Assembly (NCBI GenBank): GCA_019750095.1
Contig: JAIEOW010000031.1
Location: forward strand, 1-46,686
DNA from: Phycisphaerales bacterium
GTDB taxonomy: Bacteria; Planctomycetota; Phycisphaerae; Phycisphaerales; UBA1924
Direction: 5' to 3'
Length of the DNA stretch: 46,686 nt
Part shown: positions 7,110 to 14,924 of the stretch, in pieces
How positions within the stretch are numbered: position 1 is the stretch's first letter
How the letters are laid out: every line of letters starts with the position of its first letter
The notes under the pieces: generated by a model
Seen by the model: the letters and a program-made list of their open reading frames with translations, nothing else
Told to the model about the DNA's origin: nothing
Database searches by the model: none
Program-made: the position numbers and the translations under genes

Positions 7110-9170
7110 ATGCGACTGATGGTGGTTGCCAGCATTGCCAGAGCGTTTGGGTCGCTCAAAGGGTTGGACGACGCCACGGCACGCGCATTTGTACGTGATG
7201 CGCGAGTCGGGCTGCGGGGCACGGTGCTGCGATGGGGGGCGAGCGCGTTTTGCTGGATCGTGGTGGCGGTGGTCGGGATCATCGCGGGGGCGGTCTACGT
7301 CGAAGGGCGTCCCGATCTGGACGTGCCGAGGTTCGACTTTGAGTCGGACTGGTCGGGCATCGTGTACTTTGCGGCCGCCCTTGCGCTGATCGCGACGGTG
7401 TGCGCGCTGTTCGCCCGTGATGTGGTTCTGGCACTCCAGATTCGGCGGGGGGTTCGTCGACGAGGAAACTGTGCTCGCTGCGGGTATGGGCTGAAAGATG
7501 CGGTCGTCGATGCCGGCGGTGTCGCCCGGTGTGCCGAGTGCGGCACGGTTCGGCGGTCGCGCCCCGGTGAGGTGCGCATCGATGAGTCGGGTCGGCCGGT
7601 GCTGGCTGTGGTTGGCCCGGCGCGAGATGACGAGGCCATGGCGCGTCGGGGCCAGCGGAAGTGGCGGGTGGTCGGGGTGGTGTTCGGCACGCCTTTGCTG
7701 ATGCTGCTGATCGCGGGCGTGTGGTTTGAACGGCGACTCGCGTCGGACATCGCGATGGCGCGGAGTGAGAGGCGGAGCATGGCGGCGTGGCGCGAGCTGA
7801 CGGCGTCGGCGCAGCCCGTGCCGGTGACGTTTGCACGGGGCGAGAATCAGTGGCCGAAGGTGTTCATGCCGATCGCGCACGCGCGGCGGGTGACGACGCA
7901 TGTTGGCAACGCGGCGGAGATGATCGGCGAAAGCAAGCCGTTGCCTGATTTCACGATGCTCTACGCAGACGACACGACGAAGCCGGGAACGATGGCGTCG
8001 ACCGGTGACCCGAAGCAGGACGCGTTGATCGCTCAGGCCGAGCGCGACATGGCGATGGAGGTGATCCGGCGCTTGCGGGCGGACGGCACGCTTGATCAGA
8101 TGGCGGAGTGGCCGAAGCTCACGATCGTGATGCGTCCGCTCATCGGCGAGCTTGATGCCGAACTGGCGGTGAGCTTGCTGCTTCCAGAACTTGGGATGAT
8201 GCGGAACACGGCGCGGATGAACGCCGGGCGGATGGAGCTTGCGCTCAAGGCGGGGGATCGTGCGGAGTATCTGGCCGCGCTGGAACAAGCGCTTGTGCTG
8301 GGCGAGTTTGCGATGCGGCAGCAGACGCTGATCGATCGCCTCGTCGGGGTTGCGATCCAGGCGCTTGCGCTCGGTCGCGTAAGAGAGCACGCCGCAAAGT
8401 ACCCGGACGCGGAGTGGATCGATGCCGTGGAAGAGTGCCTGAAGCGGCAGCGTGTTCCGGTGGGGTTGGACCATGCGATGCGCGGGGAGCGCATCTTCGG
8501 GCTGGATGCGCTGCAGTGGGTCTATTCCAGCCGACGGCGATTCTTGCGAACGGTGACCGGTGGCAATGATGAGCTTGGAGTCGGCGCGGGTTCGTGGATG
8601 ACGTATGCGTTTCTGACACGTCGCTACGGTGCGATGCGGGACGAGATGGTCGCCGAGTATGAGCACATGATCCGGCTTGGTTCCACGCCGCGTGGCAAGC
8701 GGGCGGGCGTTCCCGCACCGACGGCGTTGCTCGGTGCAAACGCGATGCGGAACCCGATCGCGGCGATCATGACTCCAGCGCTCAGCCGGGCGCTCTCTTC
8801 GGACGATCAGTTGCTCAGCATGCGCCGCGGCACGTATGTCATGCTCGCCATCGAGCGTTCCCGGCGCGTGCACGGCACGTATCCGGAGTCGCTCAGCCAG
8901 ATCGTGCAGAATCCCGACGGCACGCCATTTGACCTCATCGATCCGTACACGGGCAAGCCCTTTGGCTATATGAAGCTCGTTCCAGCCGCTGCCAATGGAT
9001 GGCGGTCGTATCTGCTGTACTCGCTTGGCGAAGATGGTGTGGACAATGCGGGCACGCTGGACCCCAAGGGCATGCCCGGCGTGATCACCCGTGCTCCGAA
9101 CACTGATGCGGCGGTCAACCCTGTGGGAGTGCCTCCGCCCGAGGCGTTGCCGACGCCGACGCCGCACTGA
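7110..9170 (+). CDS. large membrane protein with zinc ribbon and pseudopilin-like tail
   Basis: 686 aa; AGGAG lies 8 nt before the ATG. Two hydrophobic helices near residues 45-64 and 83-103 are followed by a four-cysteine zinc ribbon: CARCGYGL near 121-128 and CAECG near 142-146. A third membrane helix (VVGVVFGTPLLMLLIAGV) is near 190-207. The long remainder is alpha-helical, and residues near 575-650 (YVMLAIERSRRVHGTYPESL, then DPYTGKPFGY and YSLGEDGVDN) resemble the periplasmic domain of planctomycete pseudopilins. CxxCGYGL ribbons are common in planctomycete membrane proteins, but I know of no assigned function. The ribbon plus pseudopilin-like tail suggests an envelope or secretion-linked protein; this is inference. 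Confidence 0.7.
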   Translation: MRLMVVASIARAFGSLKGLDDATARAFVRDARVGLRGTVLRWGASAFCWIVVAVVGIIAGAVYVEGRPDLDVPRFDFESDWSGIVYFAAALALIATVCALFARDVVLALQIRRGVRRRGNCARCGYGLKDAVVDAGGVARCAECGTVRRSRPGEVRIDESGRPVLAVVGPARDDEAMARRGQRKWRVVGVVFGTPLLMLLIAGVWFERRLASDIAMARSERRSMAAWRELTASAQPVPVTFARGENQWPKVFMPIAHARRVTTHVGNAAEMIGESKPLPDFTMLYADDTTKPGTMASTGDPKQDALIAQAERDMAMEVIRRLRADGTLDQMAEWPKLTIVMRPLIGELDAELAVSLLLPELGMMRNTARMNAGRMELALKAGDRAEYLAALEQALVLGEFAMRQQTLIDRLVGVAIQALALGRVREHAAKYPDAEWIDAVEECLKRQRVPVGLDHAMRGERIFGLDALQWVYSSRRRFLRTVTGGNDELGVGAGSWMTYAFLTRRYGAMRDEMVAEYEHMIRLGSTPRGKRAGVPAPTALLGANAMRNPIAAIMTPALSRALSSDDQLLSMRRGTYVMLAIERSRRVHGTYPESLSQIVQNPDGTPFDLIDPYTGKPFGYMKLVPAAANGWRSYLLYSLGEDGVDNAGTLDPKGMPGVITRAPNTDAAVNPVGVPPPEALPTPTPH

Positions 9171-9199
9171 AGTGTGCCACGTGTCGTGTACGATCGAGC

Positions 9200-9805
9200 A
9201 TGCCCGAAGAGTTCGCCCCCGCCATCACGATGCAGAGCGCGGTCGTCACGCTGGTACCGATGACCGTCGAGCACATCGACCCGCTGTTTGCCGCTACGCC
9301 CCGTGAGACGCTTCGGTACTTTCTCTCCTGGCCGAGGGAATGGACGCTGGAAGAGTTCACCAGGTACATGATGGTGAACATCCACAACCCCAAGGCCCGC
9401 GTGTTTGCGGTGATACAGAATGCGACGGGGGCGGTTGTTGGTACGTCGTCGTACATCGATCTTGATCCCGGCAACCGTTCGCTTGAGATCGGTTTCACGT
9501 GGTACGTCCCCGGTTGTCGCGGCACGGCGGAGAACAGTGCGAGCAAGCTGCTTCTGCTGGAGAACGCGCTTGAGCGCGTCGGATGCGAGCGGGTCACGCT
9601 GAAGTGTGACAGCCGAAACGCGCACAGCCGGGCGGCGATCGCCGCCATCGGCGCCACGTTTGAGGGCATCCTGCGCAAGCATCGCATTCTGCAAGACGGC
9701 TATGTGCGCGACACGGCGTATTTCAGCGTGATCCGGGAAGAGTGGCCGCGGGTCAAGGAGCACCTGCGGGCGCGCATCGCGGCCCGCGCCGGGTCGGGCG
9801 CATGA
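9200..9805 (+). CDS. GNAT acetyltransferase, RimJ/RimL-like
   Basis: 201 aa. The sequence follows the RimJ/RimL pattern: the opening strand TLVPMTVEHIDPLFAATP, the central FAVIQNATGAVVGTSSYIDLDPGNRSLEIGFTWY, and the C-terminal VTLKCDSRNAHSRAAIAAIGATFEGILRKHRI. The last of these is the usual helix plus strand placing an Asn and Gly near acetyl-CoA. RimJ/RimL enzymes acetylate protein N-termini or small amines; the substrate here is unknown. Its stop overlaps the next gene's start as ATGA at 9802-9805, so the two acetyltransferases are translationally coupled. Confidence 0.82.
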   Translation: MPEEFAPAITMQSAVVTLVPMTVEHIDPLFAATPRETLRYFLSWPREWTLEEFTRYMMVNIHNPKARVFAVIQNATGAVVGTSSYIDLDPGNRSLEIGFTWYVPGCRGTAENSASKLLLLENALERVGCERVTLKCDSRNAHSRAAIAAIGATFEGILRKHRILQDGYVRDTAYFSVIREEWPRVKEHLRARIAARAGSGA

Positions 9806-10314
9806 CCGGTGCCGCGAGCTTTACGATTCGATCTGCGACGGCGGGCGACGTACCACACGTCTTGCCGATGGTCCGGGCGATCTGCGACCTGCATCGCGAC
9901 TGGGACGGCAAGCGATTTCCGATTCGCGATGATGTCGATCGCTTGTACGCGGAGTGGTTGCCGAAGCGGGCGGCGGACCCGCGCAGCGTGTTTCTGGTCG
10001 CCGAGCGATTGATCGATTCGGTTCCGACGCTCTGCGGCTTTCTGGTCGGGTCGATCGAGCAGAACATCCGCATCTACACCCTCACCGAGTACGCGTATCT
10101 GCACGATCTGTGGGTGGAGCCGGAGCACCGGGGCCTTGGCATCGGCGGCGCGATCATCGCGGAGGCGGTCGCGCGTTTCGCCCAGATGGGCGTGCAGCAG
10201 ATGCGCGGCGAGACGGCCCTGGCCAATGACGCCGCTCGCACATTGCTCGCTCGGCATGGGTTCCGCGTGGGCACGATCGAGATGATCTTGGATCAGCCCG
10301 GTCAAAACGAATGA
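9802..10314 (+). CDS. GNAT family N-acetyltransferase
   Basis: 170 aa from the ATG at 9802, chosen because it overlaps the upstream stop by 4 bp; an upstream in-frame start would lie deep inside the preceding gene. The GNAT core is complete: FTIRSATAGDVPHVLPMV at the start, YLHDLWVEPEHRGLGIGGAII as the acetyl-CoA loop (RGLGIG), and GETALANDAARTLLARHGF as the closing helix-strand. The substrate cannot be read from the sequence. Being coupled to the RimJ-like gene just before it suggests that the two act on related targets or are needed in equal amounts. Confidence 0.85.
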   Translation: MTGAASFTIRSATAGDVPHVLPMVRAICDLHRDWDGKRFPIRDDVDRLYAEWLPKRAADPRSVFLVAERLIDSVPTLCGFLVGSIEQNIRIYTLTEYAYLHDLWVEPEHRGLGIGGAIIAEAVARFAQMGVQQMRGETALANDAARTLLARHGFRVGTIEMILDQPGQNE

Positions 10315-10500
10315 TCCGAGTTCTCGGACGCAATGAAATGGCCGAAACTGGCCGTGGGCAGCTCTTGGGACGCATGGAACAGCTTGGTTCTTAGCGTTTC
10401 ATCGCTTGCAGCGGGCGATCCCGGTGGTATCCTCCTGTGGTCGCATCGGCGACTTTTTCAAAGCACAAGGCGGGAGAGAGAGCACCCCTCGGAGCTCTCG

Positions 10501-11184
10501 ATGTCTGTGTGCGCGACTCGTTCCATGTATCAACTGGCCGTCGGTTCGTTCATCGCGGCCGCCGCCATGTCTCTGGCCTCGCGTGCCCATGCTATTGATC
10601 TGAACACGCTCGATACGTTTCAGGATCAGAGCGTCCTGAACTGGCTTGGGGGCACCTCGATCACGAACAAGCCCGGCGGGCGTGGCGGGGCGGCCGACCG
10701 GTATGTGCAGGTCGATTCCAACGGCAACTCCAGCGGCGCGGGAAGCCGACTGGCGTTTCACAACTCTGATGCTCGCTGGACCGGGGATTTTTTGTCGGCG
10801 GGGGTGACGGGGGTCCAGTTTGATGCTGCCAACTTTGGCGCATTGGGCGTGGAGTTGCGCGTTGTGCTGTTCTCCAGCGGATCACGGTGGACGTCGGTGC
10901 AATCGGTCGCCCTGCCGGCCGGGGCGGGATGGCAAACGATTACGATCCCGATCAACCAGTCTGCTCTCACTCGCGTGCTGGGGACGAATGCCTGGCCGGA
11001 TTCGATCACGAACGTCAGCCAGTTCATGATCCGCCACGATCCGGGCACGCCCAGCTCGGGCGGGTCGGCGGTGGACGCGACGATCGGGTTCGACAACATC
11101 CGCGCGGTGCCATCACCCGGGGCGGTGTCGATGCTGGTCGGAGTCGGCCTTTTGGCCACTCGGCGTCGGCGCCGGCTTGGTTGA
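10501..11184 (+). CDS. exported protein with PEP-CTERM-like (PSPGA) sorting signal
   Basis: 227 aa from the ATG at 10501, with GGAG 8 nt upstream. Three parts are visible: a signal peptide (LAVGSFIAAAAMSLASRAHA, cleavage after AHA near residue 38); a beta-rich domain with ADRYVQVDSNGNSSGAGSRL and TITIPINQSALTRV resembling a carbohydrate-binding or jelly-roll fold; and a C-terminal tripartite tail with VPSPGA, a short hydrophobic helix (VSMLVGVGLLA) and TRRRRR. That tail matches the planctomycete variant of PEP-CTERM, which is processed by exosortase and directs surface or matrix attachment. No exosortase gene is in the window. Secretion is well supported; the binding role is a guess. Confidence 0.75.
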   Translation: MSVCATRSMYQLAVGSFIAAAAMSLASRAHAIDLNTLDTFQDQSVLNWLGGTSITNKPGGRGGAADRYVQVDSNGNSSGAGSRLAFHNSDARWTGDFLSAGVTGVQFDAANFGALGVELRVVLFSSGSRWTSVQSVALPAGAGWQTITIPINQSALTRVLGTNAWPDSITNVSQFMIRHDPGTPSSGGSAVDATIGFDNIRAVPSPGAVSMLVGVGLLATRRRRRLG

Positions 11185-11300
11185 TGTGGAAAACCGAAAC
11201 TGTGGTACGCTCTTCCCGAACATGATTCGGCGTCGGAGGGTGATTGCTGCGCGACGATCGCGTCAAGCACCAATCCGGCGTCCCTAGGGAGGTTTGCACC

Positions 11301-12449
11301 ATGATCGCGTCCTTGTTCTCGATTTCGAATCGCGCCCGCCGTCTCGGTCTGCTCGCGGGCACATGCGCCATGGCCCTTTCGGTGCCGGCGTTTGCACAGG
11401 TCAAGCCCGAGCCGATGACCGAGGACAACGTCATCGCCGGAACGATGGACATCGCGTTTGAGACGCGCACGCGCCCGGACACTTCTGGAGACCTCAAGGA
11501 AGGTTCGCCGGCCAAGGGTGCCAAGGACAAGTACACCTTCGCGCTCAGCGTCGCCAAGACGACGGAGTTTGCCGGATTTGTCACGCGGCAGCCCTCGCTG
11601 TACACCAAGACGCTACAGCGTCGCCAACAGGACGCCGAGTTGTTCTACAAAGTGGACCTCGCGGTGCTGAACCCGCGCGATCTGAAGCAGAAGCGCGTGG
11701 TCGGCACGTGGGTCGGCACGGTGCCGATCGATCCGGCCAGCGGCGCGTATGACCTCTCGGGCGGCGGCAAGCTGAAAGACCCGAGCCCGCTGCGCATCGA
11801 TGTCAACGCCGTGGGCAAAGCCCCGGCGTTCAAGGACGCCTTCGACGGGCGACTCGTTGGCAAGTCGGCCAACAAGGCGAACCTCGCCTCGTATACCTAC
11901 AAGCGTCTGGTCGGCGACAAGACGGTTGAGGTGGTGGTCAAGAAGTCCGACCCGATGCGGTTTGAGAACATCACCCTGGCCAAGGGCCCGGCCGAGATCT
12001 ACCCCCGCACGATCGTCAGCGGCCGTCTGGACTATGACTACGAGACCGGCAACTACTTCGCCGACAACATCCGTTTCAAGTACAACATGGACGGCACCGA
12101 CTACACCGATGTGGTGACCGGCACGATCAAGTGGATCGAGGACCCCGACCGCGCGACCAACGGCAAGGGCTACTACGACTTCAACCTGCGCTGGAACGAA
12201 GAGCAGAACAAGGGCGAGGGCGCGGCGTTCGAGAAGATGTCGGGCGAAGACGCGTTCTTCGCTGTGGACAACAGCGTGCCGTGCCTGACGGGGCGGATCA
12301 CGTATGTGGACACGATCCCCGCGGGCAGCGAGTTGCCGACGAGCAGCAAGGTGACCTATGCCCTCAACGCCAACAAGCTGACGAAGCAGCAGGTCATGAA
12401 CTTCTTCAAGCTGTGGATGATCGCGGTTGGTCCGACGAATGATGAGTGA
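11301..12449 (+). CDS. secreted protein of unknown function
   Basis: 382 aa from the ATG at 11301, which has AGGGAGG 8 nt upstream; a TTG at 11244 is rejected. A signal peptide is clear: ARRLGLLAGTCAMALSVPAFA with AFA|Q cleavage near residue 33. The mature protein is charged and beta-rich, with Lys/Asp/Tyr-rich stretches such as YDYETGNYFADNIRFKYNMDG and no transmembrane segment, suggesting a soluble periplasmic or external protein. A single cysteine (VPCLTG) is seen late. I do not recognise the family. It stands alone between the PSPGA protein and a repeat pair. Confidence 0.7.
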   Translation: MIASLFSISNRARRLGLLAGTCAMALSVPAFAQVKPEPMTEDNVIAGTMDIAFETRTRPDTSGDLKEGSPAKGAKDKYTFALSVAKTTEFAGFVTRQPSLYTKTLQRRQQDAELFYKVDLAVLNPRDLKQKRVVGTWVGTVPIDPASGAYDLSGGGKLKDPSPLRIDVNAVGKAPAFKDAFDGRLVGKSANKANLASYTYKRLVGDKTVEVVVKKSDPMRFENITLAKGPAEIYPRTIVSGRLDYDYETGNYFADNIRFKYNMDGTDYTDVVTGTIKWIEDPDRATNGKGYYDFNLRWNEEQNKGEGAAFEKMSGEDAFFAVDNSVPCLTGRITYVDTIPAGSELPTSSKVTYALNANKLTKQQVMNFFKLWMIAVGPTNDE

Positions 12450-12482
12450 GTGAGCCGGGGCTCGGGAAACTCCTCGGCTTCT

Positions 12483-12506
12483 GGTGGCACAGGCGTCCCG
12501 CCTGTG
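12483..12506 (+). repeat. GGTGG-foot palindrome, copy 1 (paired with 12611-12634)
   Basis: GGTGG is followed by the 8 bp stem CACAGGCG, the loop TCC and the perfect complement CGCCTGTG. Together with copy 2 in opposite orientation it gives a perfect 27 bp inverted repeat (12483-12509 with 12608-12634), so the whole 152 bp region could also fold as one large cruciform. It lies just after a stop codon and may also act as a terminator. Confidence 0.85.
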
Positions 12507-12610
12507 TGCCTTGATGCCTGGAGTTCTCCCGATCTGGCCGGTTCCTGACGCTAATAGAGTTCGTGAGTTGTTGAGTCTTCCGTCTAGCAAGGCAACCAGT
12601 TGGCGAAGCA

Positions 12611-12634
12611 CACAGGCGGGACGCCTGTGCCACC
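12611..12634 (-). repeat. GGTGG-foot palindrome, copy 2
   Basis: Read on the minus strand it is GGTGG, CACAGGCG, TCC, CGCCTGTG, identical to copy 1 but inverted. It ends 16 bp before the amine oxidase start, so transcripts entering that gene would carry the hairpin in their leader. Translated, it yields the HTGGTPVPP-like peptide that would appear if that gene were wrongly started upstream. Confidence 0.85.
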
Positions 12635-12650
12635 AAAGGCGAGTTCCCTG

Positions 12651-14174
12651 ATGTCCCGATCCATCTATCGCACGCTCAATCGTCAGTTCGGCCCGCGCCC
12701 GGATGCCTTCACCCGTCGCCAAATGCTGCAGGCGGCACTTGGCGTGGGCGCGGGGCTGCTGCTCTCAGGTCCAGCCATGGGGATGGCTCGACGCTTGAAC
12801 AGCAACGCGCAGGGCGGCAAGCGCGTCGTTGTGGTCGGAGCGGGTCTCGCTGGGCTTGCCGCGGCGTATGAGCTCAAGAGCGTCGGCTATGACGTGACGG
12901 TGATCGACGCCCGCGACCGCGTCGGCGGGCGTGTGCTCTCGTTCAATGCCGAGTTCAAGAACGAGTTTGTCGCTGGACGCAACGTCGAGGGCGGGGCCGA
13001 GCTGATCGGCTCGAACCATCCGCTGTGGGTCACCTACGCCGAGCGCTTCAAGCTCGAGTTCCTGCCGATTGAAGAGGGCGAGGACCTGAAGTATCCGATC
13101 GTGCTCGACGGCAAGCTGCTGGACTATGAGGCCGCGAGCAAGCTGTGGGAAGACATGGACGCCGCGCTCAAGCAGCTCGATCCGCTCGCCGAGCCGATCA
13201 ACGCGGATGCGCCGTGGACCTCGCCCAAAGCCGAGGAGCTCGATAAACGCAGCGTGCAGTCCTGGATCGATGTGCTGGATGTTGAGCCGCAGGTGAAGCG
13301 GGCGTGCTGGATCAACCAGAACGCCGACAACGGCGTGGACCCATCGCGGGCGAGTCTGCTCGGCATGCTCGCGTGCATCAAGGGGCACGGGCTGGAGAAG
13401 TACTGGTCCGACACCGAGGTGTATCGCTGCAAGGGCGGCAACAGCAAGCTGGCGCACGCGCTGGCCAAGGAGATCGGCGAAGACCGCATCGTGCTCGGGC
13501 TCGCGGTCACGCGGATCGAAGTGAAGGGTTCGAATCTGATCGTGACTTGCAAGGACGGGCGCACGCTGGAGTGCGATGACGTGGTTTATACCGCGCCGCC
13601 GCCGGTGTGGGCCAAGACCGAGTTTTCGCCCGCGCTGCCCCCACAGTTGAAGCCGCAGATGGGTGTGAACATCAAGTATCTCGCCGAGACCAAGGGGCGG
13701 TTCTGGCAGGCGGACAAGCTCTCGCCCGACGCGCTGTCGGATGGGCCGGTGAACATGACGTGGGAGGGGACGGGCGACCAGGAGGGCGATGGCCCCGCGT
13801 GTGTCGTGGCCTTCTCCGGCGGTGCGAGCGCCGAGCGCTGCATGTCCTGGCCCAAGGAGTCGCGCGACGCGGAGTACGCCAAGCTGCTCTCGCCGATGTT
13901 CCCGAAGTGGAGCGAGCACTTTGTCCGCTCGCGCATGATGGACTGGCCGAAGGATCCGTGGGTCCTCGCGGCGTACTCATTCCCCGCACCGGGGCAGGTG
14001 ACGACCCAGGGACCGATCATGGCCAAGGGCGCGATGGAGATCGCGGGCAAGCCGCGGCTGCATTTCGCCGGCGAGCACACGTGCTATCAGTTCGTCGGGT
14101 TCATGGAGGGCGGCTTGCACTCCGGCGCGGCCGCGGCGAAGAAGCTGGCGATGCGGGATGGCGTCGGCAAGTGA
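12651..14174 (+). CDS. Tat-exported flavin-containing amine oxidase
   Basis: 507 aa from the ATG at 12651; an upstream TTG at 12600 would translate the palindromic repeat and is rejected. Residues 20-44 form a twin-arginine signal (FTRRQMLQAALGVGAGLLL), so the folded FAD protein is probably exported by Tat. The FAD-binding motif VVVVGAGLAGLAAAYE spans about 59-74 with GxGxxG at 63-68, followed by the ADP-ribose contact IDARDRVGGRV. The C-terminal flavin motif is FAGEHTCYQFVGFMEGGLHSG, as in monoamine oxidases and related enzymes. The family oxidises primary or secondary amines, giving an aldehyde or imine and H2O2. Substrate is unknown, and the family also includes desaturases and demethylases. 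Confidence 0.85.
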   Translation: MSRSIYRTLNRQFGPRPDAFTRRQMLQAALGVGAGLLLSGPAMGMARRLNSNAQGGKRVVVVGAGLAGLAAAYELKSVGYDVTVIDARDRVGGRVLSFNAEFKNEFVAGRNVEGGAELIGSNHPLWVTYAERFKLEFLPIEEGEDLKYPIVLDGKLLDYEAASKLWEDMDAALKQLDPLAEPINADAPWTSPKAEELDKRSVQSWIDVLDVEPQVKRACWINQNADNGVDPSRASLLGMLACIKGHGLEKYWSDTEVYRCKGGNSKLAHALAKEIGEDRIVLGLAVTRIEVKGSNLIVTCKDGRTLECDDVVYTAPPPVWAKTEFSPALPPQLKPQMGVNIKYLAETKGRFWQADKLSPDALSDGPVNMTWEGTGDQEGDGPACVVAFSGGASAERCMSWPKESRDAEYAKLLSPMFPKWSEHFVRSRMMDWPKDPWVLAAYSFPAPGQVTTQGPIMAKGAMEIAGKPRLHFAGEHTCYQFVGFMEGGLHSGAAAAKKLAMRDGVGK

Positions 14175-14178
14175 TCCG

Positions 14179-14202
14179 GGTGGCCCGCTCGTCCCGAGCG
14201 GG
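14179..14202 (+). repeat. GGTGG-foot palindrome, copy 3 (paired with 14262-14285)
   Basis: GGTGG, stem CCCGCTCG, loop TCC, stem CGAGCGGG. It begins 4 bp after the amine oxidase stop. The stem sequence differs from copies 1 and 2 but pairing is perfect, and foot and loop are unchanged. Confidence 0.8.
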
Positions 14203-14261
14203 TCGGCATGTGCTGTGATGGACTCTCAACCGGCTCGGTGTTCCATGCCCTGTGTGCAGAA

Positions 14262-14285
14262 CACGCCGGGGACCGGCGTGCCACC
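14262..14285 (-). repeat. GGTGG-foot palindrome, copy 4
   Basis: On the minus strand: GGTGG, stem CACGCCGG, loop TCC, stem CCGGCGTG. It faces copy 3, giving a 107 bp inverted pair between the amine oxidase and DUF1569 genes, but with a different stem from copy 3. It ends 30 bp before the next start codon. Confidence 0.8.
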
Positions 14286-14315
14286 CAATACCGGTTTTCG
14301 GTACAATCACTGAAG

Positions 14316-14825
14316 ATGATCGACACCGCCAAGAGCCCCGGCCATCGCACGCTGCGTTTTCGGTCGCTCGACGAGGCCCTGATCGAGGCCGAGCGTCTGG
14401 CCGTCGCCGACGCTGTGGGCACGCTGGTCCGCACGGGCAACTGGACGCTCGGGCAGATCTTCTCGCACGTCGCGTCGTTCATGAACTATCCGTATGACGG
14501 CTACCCGCCGGAGCTGCCGACCCCGCCGTGGTTGGTGCGCGTGCTGTTGAAGATGATGAAGGGCAAGTTCCTGGGGGGCAAGTTGCCGCGGGGATACAAG
14601 ATCCCAAAGCTTCCCGGGGGGACGGCGGGCGTGCTGGATCTGCCGACGGATCGGGCGCTCGCGATGCTCCGCGCGGCGATCGCGCGGCTGGAGGCCGCTC
14701 CGCCCTCGGTTCCGAATCCTGTCTTTGGGCCGCTGAGCCACGAAGAGTGGAAGGCCCTGCACCTGCGGCACATGGAGTTGCACTTTGGGTATGTGTGTGG
14801 AAGGAGTGACGAAGTGACGGAGTGA
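14316..14825 (+). CDS. DUF1569 family protein (DinB-like fold)
   Basis: 169 aa from the ATG at 14316; an upstream ATG at 14208 would read through palindrome copy 4 and is rejected. Features of DUF1569 are the N-terminal RTLRFRSLDEALIEAERL, the central NWTLGQIFSHVASFMNY and the C-terminal LSHEEWKALHLRHMELHFGY. The spaced histidines (SHVA, then HLRHMELH) match the metal-binding triad of the DinB/YfiT four-helix fold. DinB-like proteins include thiol transferases, but DUF1569 has no assigned reaction. The last residues (SDEVTE) are encoded by an 8 bp tandem repeat that supplies the stop codon, so the C-terminus may vary between strains. Confidence 0.75.
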   Translation: MIDTAKSPGHRTLRFRSLDEALIEAERLAVADAVGTLVRTGNWTLGQIFSHVASFMNYPYDGYPPELPTPPWLVRVLLKMMKGKFLGGKLPRGYKIPKLPGGTAGVLDLPTDRALAMLRAAIARLEAAPPSVPNPVFGPLSHEEWKALHLRHMELHFGYVCGRSDEVTE

Positions 14826-14834
14826 CGGAGTGGG
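14803..14834. repeat. 8 bp tandem array across the DUF1569 stop codon
   Basis: GGAGTGAC, GAAGTGAC, GGAGTGAC and GGAGTGGG follow one another without gaps. The DUF1569 TGA stop falls inside the third unit. Because 8 is not a multiple of three, adding or losing a unit would change the reading frame of the C-terminus. Confidence 0.75.
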
Positions 14835-14924
14835 GAGGTGGAAGAGTGGTGCAGCGGCGCGGCGAGAGACGCGATATTGGGACGGGCTGAACGGGCGTAG
14901 CGGGTGCGGAGAGCGTGGTTGCGT

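Noticed and set aside
7095-9167. A 690-codon open frame on the minus strand opposite the zinc-ribbon membrane protein
   Set aside because: It is an antisense shadow: Arg/His/Pro-rich with no domain, while the plus strand has a ribosome site, membrane helices and a zinc ribbon.
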